Source: Actinopolymorpha sp. NPDC004070 (lineage in GTDB: Bacteria; Actinomycetota; Actinomycetes; Propionibacteriales; Actinopolymorphaceae). Taken from it: DNA of 47,174 nt. Under the pieces are notes generated by a model. The model was not told the DNA's origin and ran no database searches. It worked only from the letters and a program-made list of their open reading frames with translations. Below are positions 8,083 through 16,526 of this stretch, in pieces (position 1 is the stretch's first letter; the number at the start of each line of letters is the position of its first letter). The stretch covers positions 477,744 to 524,917 of the forward strand of contig NZ_JBEXMJ010000003.1 in the NCBI RefSeq assembly GCF_040610475.1, written 5' to 3'. Made by a program: the position numbers and the translations under genes.

Positions 8083-8975
8083 GACCCGACCGTCCTCCCC
8101 GGCGCCGCGGCGCCGTCCTTGTGAACGCCCAACCCGAGCAGGGCAAGGGAGTCCCGTTGACAGATCCGGTCCACGTCGCCGTCGGTGACGTCGGCCATCC
8201 CGAGCGTGCGGCACAGGCCGGCTGCCTTGCGAAGCCCGGCCACGGTGCGCTCGACGGTGGAGAACGGGTAGTCCGTGCCGAACAGGATCCGGTCGAACAC
8301 GCGGTACTCCTTCGCCGCGGTCAGCGCCTGCGCCAGCTGCCACGGCCGGGTGTCCAGCGCGGACACGTCGATGTAGAAATGCTCGTGCCGGCGGATCACG
8401 CTCAGTGCTTCCTCCGCCCACGGGTGCCCGAAGTGCGCGATCCACATCCGCAGGTCGGGGAAGCGGCGTGCCACCTGGTCCAACTGCAACGGCCGGGCGT
8501 AGTCGACGATCGCTGCCGGGGTGAACGTCGTTCCCTGGTGCCAGATCACCGGAATCTCGTGGTGCGCGGCGACCTCCAGCAGGTCGAAGCAGGCCGCGTC
8601 GTGCGGATGGAAGTGCTGGTAGCAGGGACCGAGCTTGAGTCCGCCCAGCCGCAGGGTGCGGATCGCGTCGTCGAGCAGGGCCGGCGCTCCGGGGCGGTTC
8701 GGATTGACACTGGCGAAGCCGATCAGGTTGTCGTGCCCGTCGACCGTGGCCGCGACGTAGTCGTTGGGTACGACGACCCCGACCGGTTCGGCGTCGAACG
8801 CCAGCACGATCGAGGTGCCGGCCGCCTCCGCGGCGAGCCGGTGTTCCTCCGGCGTGACGTTCCAGCTGACCTCACCCCAGGCGCGGATCTCGTCGTGTGC
8901 CAGCGGATCGCACACGTGCGTTCCGTGCTGACCCAGGTGTGTGTGTACGTCAACCGTGACTTGCGCCCGCGTCAT
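8079..8975 (-). CDS. Amidohydrolase-superfamily protein (amidohydrolase_2, COG2159-like)
   Basis: 298 residues. Metal-binding HxH is at the N-terminus (VDVHTHLG), further ligands lie in VIWHQGTTF and WIAHFGHPW, and the terminal Asp in FGTDYPFSTVE. The fold is a TIM barrel used by aromatic-acid decarboxylases and by sugar lactonases. FGTDYPF and GLKLGPCYQHF look closer to the COG2159 group than to the L-fuconolactonase group, but lactone hydrolysis remains possible given the operon. The stop lies within the start of the DapA-family gene, and the upstream gene ends on the base directly before this ATG. Confidence 0.87.
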   Translation of the reverse strand: MTRAQVTVDVHTHLGQHGTHVCDPLAHDEIRAWGEVSWNVTPEEHRLAAEAAGTSIVLAFDAEPVGVVVPNDYVAATVDGHDNLIGFASVNPNRPGAPALLDDAIRTLRLGGLKLGPCYQHFHPHDAACFDLLEVAAHHEIPVIWHQGTTFTPAAIVDYARPLQLDQVARRFPDLRMWIAHFGHPWAEEALSVIRRHEHFYIDVSALDTRPWQLAQALTAAKEYRVFDRILFGTDYPFSTVERTVAGLRKAAGLCRTLGMADVTDGDVDRICQRDSLALLGLGVHKDGAAAPGRTVGS

Positions 8976-10382
8976 CTATCGAATCCCGTCTCGTTCGGAC
9001 AGCGTGGCGAAGGCCACGGTGTGCGCCGGCAGAAGGATCTGGTGTTCGAACGCGCCGGCGGTGACGACGACCCGTTCCTCCAACGGCTCCAGGGCGAGGG
9101 TGTCGGCGCACCAGCGCCGCGCCTCGTCGATCCGGTGGACGGTGAGCAGCTTCGGGCCTGGCGTCAGCCCGGCGTACCGCAGCGTGAGAACACGGTCCCG
9201 GCAGGCCGGCCGGGAGAGGCTGGTGTTCGACACCAGCAACGACACCGCTCCGGGAGCACACGCGGCGTAGGCGTGCAGATCCTCGTGCGAGACCTCGCAG
9301 GCGACTTTGGTGCCGTCGAGCCTGCCCAGCAGTTGGTGGACGAAGTACTGCGGACGCACCTGGCCGCGCTCACCGAACAGGCCGAACCGGTGCGGCACCT
9401 CGTTCCAGTGCCGCATCAGGTGCGCGACACCCTCGGGGGAGAAGAACGGCGCGAACTCGCCCGGATCGCACACCTGGTCCCACAGGTGGTAGTAGAACGA
9501 CCAGGCCGGACCCGCCCGGTCCATCGCCAGGATCGACGCCACCACCAACGCCGCCCGGCGCGGGTCGTCGGCCTGGTCGGCGACCGAGACGGCCTCGAAC
9601 GACGTACTCCACTCGGTGACCATCAGCTCCGGCCGCGGTTCGGGGAACCCCGCCACCAGCCGCCTGCCCTCGGCCACTCCGGCAGCGTGCCGTGCCCAGT
9701 CGTCGGCGTAGAGGTGCCAGGACACGAAGTCGAGCGGAACGTCGTTGTCCAGGCAGTGCTTCACGAAGCCCGGCAGCGGTTCGCTGGTCACCCAGCACGC
9801 CGCCGTTCCGCCCACCTTGACGTGTGGTGCGGCCGCTCGGATGGCGGGGGCGGTCAGGTCGTAGAACGTCGCGTAGTCGTCCGGGTCGGGGACGAGGTAC
9901 GGCGACCCACCGTCCTCGCCGATGTCGGTCTCGTTGCCGATCTCCCAGTGGGTGACGAGGTTGCGTTCGACGGAGTAGCGGCGTACCAGTGCGGTGACGA
10001 CCTGCTGCCACTCGGCGACGTCGTTCGGCATCCACACCGCGTGATCGGTCCGGTCGGCAGGGCCGAACAGCGGGCCGGGCTTGAGGCAGATCGCGGCGAC
10101 GACCTTCGCGCCGGTGGCCGCGAGGGAGTCCAGGTAGGGGTCCAGCCTGGTCCAGTCGAACCGCCCGTGCTCGGGGTAGATGTCGAAGAACTGCTGGACG
10201 AAGATCCGGACCAGCCGCGGTCGCAGGGCCGCCGCACCCTTGACCACGCGGGGTGGCAGCGGTGCGGAGTTGATCCCGCCCACCCCGACCGTGTGCCGCC
10301 AGAGTTCGGCCGGACCGCGCTGCTCGCCGACGTCGACGTGCACGGTCTGCCGGTCGAGCAGGGCGAAGTCAGGTACGGGCAT
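8976..10382 (-). CDS. Clan GH-A glycoside hydrolase, GH39-like
   Basis: 468 residues from an ATG at 10382. A TIM barrel with the retaining clan GH-A pair: acid/base Glu in THWEIGNETD (about 152) and nucleophile Glu in LMVTEWSTS (about 256). Strand-1 and strand-2 regions (FFDIYPEHGRFDWTRLDPYLD, then AICLKPGPLFG) and the later FYYHLWDQV match the GH39 plan (beta-xylosidase/alpha-L-iduronidase). A short C-terminal beta domain follows. No signal peptide is visible, so it should act in the cytoplasm on imported oligosaccharides. It overlaps the preceding GH gene by 14 bases. Substrate unknown. Confidence 0.8.
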   Translation of the reverse strand: MPVPDFALLDRQTVHVDVGEQRGPAELWRHTVGVGGINSAPLPPRVVKGAAALRPRLVRIFVQQFFDIYPEHGRFDWTRLDPYLDSLAATGAKVVAAICLKPGPLFGPADRTDHAVWMPNDVAEWQQVVTALVRRYSVERNLVTHWEIGNETDIGEDGGSPYLVPDPDDYATFYDLTAPAIRAAAPHVKVGGTAACWVTSEPLPGFVKHCLDNDVPLDFVSWHLYADDWARHAAGVAEGRRLVAGFPEPRPELMVTEWSTSFEAVSVADQADDPRRAALVVASILAMDRAGPAWSFYYHLWDQVCDPGEFAPFFSPEGVAHLMRHWNEVPHRFGLFGERGQVRPQYFVHQLLGRLDGTKVACEVSHEDLHAYAACAPGAVSLLVSNTSLSRPACRDRVLTLRYAGLTPGPKLLTVHRIDEARRWCADTLALEPLEERVVVTAGAFEHQILLPAHTVAFATLSERDGIR

Positions 10383-12258
10383 CGTGACCTCCGAGCCGGG
10401 TGAGCAGGCCGTCGATCCGGTACGACGAGCCGGGCAGGTCGCCGTCGCCGTCGTCGTAGGGCTTCTCCCCGGCGTTGACCACGACCTCGGTCCCGTCCTC
10501 ATAGGTCGTGCGGCTTACCGTGCCGGCATCGTCGAGGTAGGCGTGGGAGAGCATGGCGTGCAGCGCAGTGCGTTCGTGCAGGCGTGCGACCGGGAGTGCC
10601 TCCCGGAGCAGGCGTTGCGTCACGGGGTTCTCCCAGGTCACCCACGACGACGAGACGGCGCCCTCACTCGCACCGATCACCGGGAAGTAGCCGAGCACCG
10701 GCGACACCGTGGGCGGGTTGCCGCACATCACGTCGTAGAGAATCTTCGCCCGCGACCAGTCACCGCCCCAGTAGCTCCGGTTGTACGGGTCGTACTCCCA
10801 GCAGTACGACACCACCGAGTCGTGGTAGACGAGCCCCTGCAGGGGAACGTGCCGCGCGGGCGCGGGGAAGACGGTCTCCAGATCGCGCCGCGGGTTGTTG
10901 GAGCAGAAGTCCATCACGTCGAACGCCCAGTCGCACCCGCCCTCCGAACCGATGAGGTGACCCCAGCCCGCGACCTCGGCCAGCCAGGCCCGGCGCGCCT
11001 CCCGGTCCGCCGACCGGCTCATCGGATGCGCGGGTGACCAGCACTCCATCAGCGCCTTGCTCGTGGTGGTGTCGAAGTGCAGCCCGGCGAACGTACCGGC
11101 CCGCTCCCGCAGTCGGCGCCCGTGTCGCGCGATCACCGCGTCGCACACCCGGGCATAGCGGTAGTCGCGGTTCACCCAACCCTGCGGCACCTGCCCGTCC
11201 CGGTCGAGGGCGAGCATCTCCGGCTCGAAACTCGGATCGAAGTCGAGGATGTCCTCCAGGTAGAACCAGGCGAACGGCGTGAAGCCCGCCTCGGTGATCG
11301 GGGCCGCGAAGTCCGGTGCGCTGATGAACGGCTGGTAGTCGTTCAGCCAGGGTCCGGCATCCCACTGCAGGAAGTCGATCGGCCCGAGCAGTCCGCTCCG
11401 GTAGCCGATGTCGCGGAGTCCCGTCAGCACCTGGTCGAGCTTGCGGCGCGAGAACGGCAGGTAGCCCGTGCTGAAGTACGGCGCACCGACGATCCCGCTC
11501 ACGACCGGCCGCTCGGCGATCTTGTCGGCCAGCGACCGGAACCGCCCGGCTGCGACGATCGACCGCCGGTAGGCCGAGGCGGCCACCACGTAGCCGGGTT
11601 CGTCGAGCAAGGTGTAGGTGACGCGGCGGGCACAGCGGAGAGTGCCGAGTGATGCTGTCCAGCCGATGGCGACGTCGACGCCGGTGTCGGTGGAACCGGT
11701 GATGGTGAGTTCGAGGTCGTCCTGGTCGGTGAAGGTCGCGAGCAGGCCGCCACGCGTCGTGCTCGCGGACCAGAACGGCATCGACAGTCCGACGGTGTTG
11801 CCGCCCGCCACGTCGAACGTGACGTCGAGGTCGTCCGCGGGGGAGGGCTGGTAGACGATCCCGTTCGTGGTCTTGAGGGGCAGGGCAAGCTCCACCACCG
11901 GCGTACGATCCGGTCGCAGCGGCGGGGGATAACGGACGGGCGAGGTCAGCTCGGCGTCGGTCGTGGGCGTGAGCGAGAACGACACGGTCGACGGGCCCTC
12001 GGCAAGCGCAATCTCGACGGTGAGGACGAGACCGCCGAGCCGCAGCACGGCTCGGCATCCGCGGTCGAGGGCTTCGCACGACTCCAATCGCACCGGATCG
12101 TGGTCGCCGTCGGATCCGCTGAGACGGTCGATCCCGGCGAAGGTCCATCGGTTGGTGCCCGCCGGGTTCTGGATGCTCCCGGCGAGCGTGTTCGGGTCCA
12201 GGCTCAGAACCACTTCCGGCGCCTGCCAACGCCAGAAACCGTCATCCCTTGAACGCAC
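10369..12258 (-). CDS. Large glycoside hydrolase-like protein (GH101/GH129/DUF5696-like TIM barrel, family uncertain)
   Basis: 629 residues from a GTG at 12258. The frame stays open to a GTG at 12405, but GGAGGGAG (12267-12274, minus strand) sits eight bases from the shorter start and the extra residues look non-coding. The N-terminal half is a beta-sandwich. A TIM barrel follows with FLQWDAGPWLNDY, an Asp candidate nucleophile in GLHFDTTTSKA (about 396) and a candidate acid Glu in IGSEGGCDWAF (about 437), then VYHDSVVSYCWEYDPYN. Spacing of Asp and Glu on neighbouring strands recalls GH101/GH129 alpha-N-acetylgalactosaminidases and DUF5696 proteins; this assignment is from memory of motifs. 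First intact gene of the seven-gene operon. No signal peptide. Confidence 0.65.
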   Translation of the reverse strand: MRSRDDGFWRWQAPEVVLSLDPNTLAGSIQNPAGTNRWTFAGIDRLSGSDGDHDPVRLESCEALDRGCRAVLRLGGLVLTVEIALAEGPSTVSFSLTPTTDAELTSPVRYPPPLRPDRTPVVELALPLKTTNGIVYQPSPADDLDVTFDVAGGNTVGLSMPFWSASTTRGGLLATFTDQDDLELTITGSTDTGVDVAIGWTASLGTLRCARRVTYTLLDEPGYVVAASAYRRSIVAAGRFRSLADKIAERPVVSGIVGAPYFSTGYLPFSRRKLDQVLTGLRDIGYRSGLLGPIDFLQWDAGPWLNDYQPFISAPDFAAPITEAGFTPFAWFYLEDILDFDPSFEPEMLALDRDGQVPQGWVNRDYRYARVCDAVIARHGRRLRERAGTFAGLHFDTTTSKALMECWSPAHPMSRSADREARRAWLAEVAGWGHLIGSEGGCDWAFDVMDFCSNNPRRDLETVFPAPARHVPLQGLVYHDSVVSYCWEYDPYNRSYWGGDWSRAKILYDVMCGNPPTVSPVLGYFPVIGASEGAVSSSWVTWENPVTQRLLREALPVARLHERTALHAMLSHAYLDDAGTVSRTTYEDGTEVVVNAGEKPYDDGDGDLPGSSYRIDGLLTRLGGHDART

Positions 12259-12266
12259 CGGCGGTG

Positions 12267-12274
12267 CTCCCTCC
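12267..12274 (-). promoter_or_regulatory. Ribosome binding site deciding the start of the operon's first gene
   Basis: GGAGGGAG on the minus strand, eight bases before the GTG at 12258. It is why the shorter start is preferred to the GTG at 12405 for the large glycoside hydrolase. Confidence 0.65.
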
Positions 12275-12469
12275 GTCGACGGTTCCTGGCGGCTCCCGAA
12301 CAGCACGACATCGGCGGCGAGTCGTTGCCGCCGGTGCGGGTGATGCTGCCGCGATTCTGCTGGAACCGAAGGCTCCCGGCCAAGGGAATGGCTCCGTGCG
12401 GTCACGCCTGAGCAGGGCGGCTAGACCTGGCGGCGAGGCGGCGGCGGGCGGTGCACTGGTGCTCTCCCC

Positions 12470-12760
12470 GGCCAGCTTCTGTCCGCCGCGGGGCGCGACG
12501 TGCTCGCCACCAATCCAGAACCGGGAGCGCATCTCCACCCCACCCTTCACCCGGCCACGTGCGGTCGTACGGTCCGGGTCCAGGGTGATCTCGTCCAAGC
12601 CCAGCTCGCTCGGACGAACGAAGCGGACGGCGAGTTCGCCGAGGGCGCTTGCCGACGTACTCGTCCACGAACGACGTCCCGCTGGCGTACCGGTCGCGGC
12701 AGAACCCTTGCGGGCTCGCGTCCCTGCCGAACCACTCGGCGGAGTCCGGGTCGTGACGGA
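12470..12760 (-). pseudogene. Remnant of a DAPG-hydrolase (PhlG)-like gene, frameshifted
   Basis: Two adjoining minus-strand frames together read like the middle of a 2,4-diacetylphloroglucinol hydrolase-family protein. The first (about 12760-12653) has DRYASGTSFVDEYVG. The second (about 12643-12475) has LGELAVRFVRPSELGLDE and GGVEMRSRFWIGG. They are in different frames with the switch near 12650, and neither the N-terminal metal region nor the C-terminal helices can be found, so this is a decayed fragment. It lies just upstream of, and on the same strand as, the sugar-acid operon. Identification rests on recalled family motifs. Confidence 0.5.
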
Positions 12761-12775
12761 CACCCGCCCGGCCGT

Positions 12776-12844
12776 CCGGATCGCGGTGAACCGACTGCCC
12801 GGATCGCGCAGAACGGACCGCCCGGATCGCCGTGAAGCGGCCAA
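12776..12844. repeat. Three imperfect 23-bp direct repeats
   Basis: The core CCGGATCGC recurs at 12776, 12799 and 12822, exactly 23 bases apart, with partly conserved flanks. It lies in the non-coding stretch between the DAPG-hydrolase remnant and the PBP gene. Function unknown; it could be replication slippage in dead sequence or a set of binding sites at a 23-bp pitch. Confidence 0.5.
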
Positions 12845-12958
12845 TTGCCGCAGTGAGCGGCGACCCGGGCCAGGGCCAGCGAGGACGTCCAGAGCCGAGC
12901 ACCAGCCTGCTGATGCCCACATTGGCGACGAGCCGATGAATTTGCTTTCATCTTCAGA

Positions 12959-14680
12959 GTGGAACACGTGACGGAGTGGGGTTCGGGGCGGCGCCGCGTA
13001 CGGCGGTCCCGGGTCATCGTGGGGGTCGTCGCCATATCACTCGTGATCTTCGGGGGATTGGCGGGTGCCGTGATGCTGTTCGGCACCCCTGGTCGGACGA
13101 CGGAGCGGGCGGAGGAGGCCAGGCAGCAGGCGGCGAAGGCGTCGGTGGCGCGCGCCGAACGCCGGATGGACACCTTCGTCAGCTCGTGGAAACGCGGCAG
13201 ATGGGAGGAGGCAGGGCTTTACACCGACAGCCCGGGCAGCGCGGCGTCACTGCTCGCCTCCGTGCACCGCAACCTCGCGCCGAAGCCGTTCTCGATCCGG
13301 GTCGGCGAGGCGAGCCTGACCAGCACCACGAAGAGTGAGCGGAAGGCCGGCGCGCGAAGGACCTACGTCGTGCCGTTCACCGTGAAGATGAAGGTGCCAC
13401 GCGTAGGTGCGTACACCTACGAGTCGAAGGCCCGGATCGTGCAGACCGCGGAAAGGGACGTGGTGCACTTCGAGCCGTCCATGGTCAACCCTGTGCTGAA
13501 GGCCGGGCAGACGCTCGCCGTGGCCAGGATGTCCACCCGCGGGTCGATCCTCGACGACAAGGGTGACCTGCTCGCCGCCGCCACGCTCGTCGGTGACGTC
13601 AACTCCGAGGGCAAGGGGACCTCTGGTCTGCAGAAGCGCTACAACAAGCAGCTCGCCGGATCCGGCTCCGGGTCGGCGTATCTGATCGCGATCACCGACC
13701 GGGAGACCGGGCGCGCGCTGAGGCCGCTGCGTACGCCCGACGTGAAGCTCGGCGCGGACGTGCACACCACGATCGACCCGGACGTGCAGCGGGCCGCGGC
13801 CAAGGCGCTCGACCTGGTCGGCAAGCCCGCGGCGCTCGTCGCGGTCAAGCCGTCCACCGGGGACATCCTGGCGGCCGCGAACGCCCCGGCCGGATACAAC
13901 CGGGCGTTCATCGGGCAGTACCCGCCGGGATCCACGTTCAAGGTCATCACCTCCGCCGCGCTGCTCAAGGCCGGCCTGCGACCCTCGGACGTCCTGGAGT
14001 GCCCGAGGTACGAGTGGGTGTACGGCTGGCGATTCACCAACCAGGACCAGTTCGTGCTGCCTGAGGGGTCGACCTTCCGGGACGCGTTCGCCCACTCCTG
14101 CAACACCGCGTTCGTGGGAGCCAGGAACAAGCTCGACGACCACTCACTCGCCCGGACCGCGGCAGCGTTCGGGATCGGCGGCGTCTGGGACACCGGGGCG
14201 TCCACGTACGACGGCTCGGTGCCGGTGAACACCGACGTCCTGGACCGGTCGGCCGCGATGATCGGCCAAGGCCGCGACCTCGCGTCGCCGCTGGTGATGG
14301 CGTCGGTCGCGGGCACGGTGAAGAACGGCACCTTCGTCCAGCCCAGGCTGGTCCCCGAGGCGGTCCGCCACCCGTACAAGGCACCGGAGTCGCTCGACCC
14401 GGACGTCGTCACCGATCTCCGGTCGATGATGCGCTCGGTGGTCACCGACGGGGCCGGCGACGCGCTGCGCGACCTGCCCGGCCGGCCGCACGCCAAGACC
14501 GGAACGGCGGAGTACGGCAACTCCTCCCCGCGCCGGACCCACGCCTGGATGATCGGCTACCAGGAGGACAGCGACATCGCCTGGGCGGTTCTCATCGAGG
14601 ACGGCGGGTCCGGAGGCTCCGACGCCGGGCCGGTCGCGGCGGCGTTCCTGAAGAACCTCACCGGGAAGGGACCTTCCTGA
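12959..14680 (+). CDS. Class B penicillin-binding protein with MecA_N (NTF2-like) domain
   Basis: 573 residues; GTG at 12959 (a second GTG at 12968 is possible). One N-terminal membrane anchor (about 18-40, VIVGVVAISLVIFGG), then an NTF2-like MecA_N domain (about 50-160), a short PBP-dimer segment opening STRGSILDDKGDLLA, and a transpeptidase domain. Active-site motifs: SxxK in GSTFKVIT (about 324), SxN in HSCNTAFVG (about 380) and KTG in HAKTGTAEYG (about 511). The enzyme cross-links peptidoglycan outside the membrane. MecA-type N-domains occur in low-affinity beta-lactam-tolerant PBPs and also in ordinary actinobacterial elongation/sporulation PBPs. It stands alone, away from division genes. 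Confidence 0.93.
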   Translation: MEHVTEWGSGRRRVRRSRVIVGVVAISLVIFGGLAGAVMLFGTPGRTTERAEEARQQAAKASVARAERRMDTFVSSWKRGRWEEAGLYTDSPGSAASLLASVHRNLAPKPFSIRVGEASLTSTTKSERKAGARRTYVVPFTVKMKVPRVGAYTYESKARIVQTAERDVVHFEPSMVNPVLKAGQTLAVARMSTRGSILDDKGDLLAAATLVGDVNSEGKGTSGLQKRYNKQLAGSGSGSAYLIAITDRETGRALRPLRTPDVKLGADVHTTIDPDVQRAAAKALDLVGKPAALVAVKPSTGDILAAANAPAGYNRAFIGQYPPGSTFKVITSAALLKAGLRPSDVLECPRYEWVYGWRFTNQDQFVLPEGSTFRDAFAHSCNTAFVGARNKLDDHSLARTAAAFGIGGVWDTGASTYDGSVPVNTDVLDRSAAMIGQGRDLASPLVMASVAGTVKNGTFVQPRLVPEAVRHPYKAPESLDPDVVTDLRSMMRSVVTDGAGDALRDLPGRPHAKTGTAEYGNSSPRRTHAWMIGYQEDSDIAWAVLIEDGGSGGSDAGPVAAAFLKNLTGKGPS

Positions 14681-14736
14681 CCGGCGCGGCATCGGCGTCG
14701 CACGTGGCCCGGGGACTATCGGGCTGCTGGTCGCGG

Positions 14737-15042
14737 CTACGTCCGCGACGGTGGCCTGTCCGCCCGCCCGGCCGCGTCCCGGAGGTCGTCGTCCGTCACC
14801 TCCGCGTCCGCCTCGGCGTAGGTGCCGGGCGGGGATTGCTCGCCGGTCTCCTCGGCTGCGCCCTCGGCGTCCTCGGCGTGGCCGGCCACCAGCGGGAGGT
14901 CCTTGCCCGGCTCGGGGGCGCCTGGTTCGGGTTCACGCCACTCGTGGGCGCGGGTGGCGCGGTTTGCGGTTTCCATCGCCTTCGCGTCGGCCTTGAGGTC
15001 GTCGTCCACCCGAGGGCTGTGTCGGTCGCTGCCGCGCTGCAT
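14737..15042 (-). CDS. Small acidic hypothetical protein (conserved actinobacterial type)
   Basis: 101 residues; ATG at 15042 with an AGGAGGT ribosome site about six bases upstream. The opening MQRGSDRHSPRVDDDLKAD is one I recognise from a widespread uncharacterised actinobacterial family. The remainder is strongly acidic and rich in Glu, Asp, Pro and Ala, with RATRAHEWREPEP in the middle, and is probably disordered. No catalytic motif. It converges with the PBP gene. Confidence 0.75.
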   Translation of the reverse strand: MQRGSDRHSPRVDDDLKADAKAMETANRATRAHEWREPEPGAPEPGKDLPLVAGHAEDAEGAAEETGEQSPPGTYAEADAEVTDDDLRDAAGRADRPPSRT

Positions 15043-15091
15043 GGCGCACCTCCTGTGCAACTGTCCGTCGAGCGAAGGTCGGGTCTTCCCC

Positions 15092-15447
15092 TCACCCTCC
15101 ACGGTATGGGTTGGTTCGGCTGGTGGGGTCCTTGGCGAGGCGTTCCCAGTCGTCCTGGAACCGGCTGAGGTTGTAACGCTGGAGCACTGCCTCCCCTGCG
15201 CGGGCGCCGGCCGCGGCGGTCGCGTCCCGGTCGGCCACGGTCCCGGTCGTCCGGCCGCGGCGGATCGGTTCGTTGACCACCGCGGCGGCGTGCGGGACCT
15301 CCCCGGTCCAGCGGAGACCGGGGTCGAGATGCCGTGCCCGCCCACCAGCGGCCCGCGGTCAGGTGTGACCGGAACCACGTAGCGGTGTGGACCCTGAACG
15401 AATGCGGTCGTCCACGACCCGTGCACGTGCCACCGGAAGATGTCCAT
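15092..15447 (-). pseudogene. Glycosyltransferase pseudogene: both ends joined, middle deleted
   Basis: The ATG at 15447 begins MDIFRWHVHGSWTTAFVQG...VVPVTPDRGP, the standard opening of a group of actinobacterial GT-B glycosyltransferases. After about 36 residues the reading frame shifts near 15340 and continues as VVNEPIRRGRTTGTV, an internal block of the same family. It then runs directly into a family C-terminus (GARAGEAVLQRYNLSRFQDDWERL, stop at 15092). Hundreds of residues, including the donor-sugar domain, are missing. Codon usage in the tail is still normal, which suggests fairly recent loss. The last 62 residues could in principle still be translated from a GTG at 15280, but no ribosome site is visible. 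Confidence 0.65.
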
Positions 15448-15604
15448 AACTCTTCAAACTGCCCATCCAGACCCGGTACGGAACCGGACAACCGGAGTGC
15501 AGGAGGTCTCCGCACCGCGGCGGGCAGCACTCGGACGAGTTGCCGCCCTGGTCCCGATCGCCCGCTTCGGCCGGACTTGACGACGCGCAGGGTCTCTTCG
15601 GACG

Positions 15605-16291
15605 ATGGGATCTGTGCATCACTCTGCCAGCAGCCCGCGCACGGTCCTCATGCCTCCACGGCTGCGACTGGCGATGGAGGTTGCCCGGCATCTGGCCGAG
15701 TCGGTGCTCGTCCCGCTCGGACTGTTCTACGGCATCGTCGTCGCCGCAGGTTTCCACGTCGCGCTGTTGGCTGCCGTCGCCTGGGCGCTGGTCGCGATGG
15801 GCGTGCGGGTCGTCAGAGAGAGGCGCCTGCCGGCCGTACTCCTCGGCACGACCGGGCTGTCCGTCGTCCAGGTCGCCGTTTCCTACGCCGCCGGGTCGGC
15901 GATGGTCTATTTCCTCCAGCCCACCCTGGCGACCTACGCCGTCGCCGTGGCGTTCCTGCTGACGGCGCTGCTGGATCGTCCGCTCATCCAACGGCTCGCC
16001 CACGACTTCTGTCCGCTGCCCCTCGACGTGGTGCGGTCGGCTCCGCTGCGCAGGCTCTTCCAGCGACTGTCCCTGCTCTGGGGCACCGTGCTTCTCGTCA
16101 ACGCCAGCCTGACGCTCAGCCTGCTGCTGACCGTGGGCACGACGTCGATGCCGGTGGCCACCGCAGCGTCGGTCCCGCTGTTCGCCGCCGGGTTCCTCCT
16201 GTCGCTGCTGTGGTTCCGCCGCTCGCTGCGGGACGGCGGCTACCGGCTCGCCTGGTGCGACCCCGCGCAGGCCGCGAGCCAGGGGGCATGA
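15605..16291 (+). CDS. VC0807-like/DUF3159-type integral membrane protein
   Basis: 228 residues with about six hydrophobic segments arranged in pairs (for example LVPLGLFYGIVVAAG, ALLAAVAWALVAMGV, LATYAVAVAFLLTALL, VPLFAAGFLLSLLWF). The soluble linker with RPLIQRLAHDFCPLP and the overall plan match the VC0807 family of uncharacterised inner-membrane proteins. No transport or catalytic motif is evident. It is a single gene with no operon partner; the glycosyltransferase pseudogene lies upstream on the other strand. Confidence 0.7.
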   Translation: MGSVHHSASSPRTVLMPPRLRLAMEVARHLAESVLVPLGLFYGIVVAAGFHVALLAAVAWALVAMGVRVVRERRLPAVLLGTTGLSVVQVAVSYAAGSAMVYFLQPTLATYAVAVAFLLTALLDRPLIQRLAHDFCPLPLDVVRSAPLRRLFQRLSLLWGTVLLVNASLTLSLLLTVGTTSMPVATAASVPLFAAGFLLSLLWFRRSLRDGGYRLAWCDPAQAASQGA

Positions 16292-16526
16292 GTCTGCGCC
16301 GTGCCTGAGCGCCCGGCCGTCCCCATCCGGTTGCGAGTGGGGCCTAAACCGGTGGATTGCGGTGAGTTCTAGCCTCCTCCGCCGAACCCCAGGCGAGGTC
16401 ACGGTGTTGCTGCGCCTCCCGGCCTCCTGTGCGTCGGCGGTCAGCCCGAAAGTCCCTGCCAGCACGTTGCGGACGTCCGCACCCGCTCGGATTCCTTTGC
16501 GGTCACGGGGGATGTGCGAGTCGTGC

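Noticed and set aside
8121..10403. 760-codon plus-strand open frame opposite the amidohydrolase and GH39-like genes
   Set aside because: It is a mirror of GC-rich codon bias on the true minus-strand genes. Its product is Arg/Val/Gly-rich with no domain, and the minus-strand genes have intact catalytic motifs.
12776..12844. CRISPR-like array from the 23-bp repeats
   Set aside because: Only three degenerate units with no spacers of constant length and no cas genes.
12249..12971. Open frames on both strands in the gap before the PBP gene as intact genes
   Set aside because: No ribosome site and low-complexity composition. Only the 12470-12760 minus-strand part resembles a family, and it changes frame, so it is listed as a remnant.
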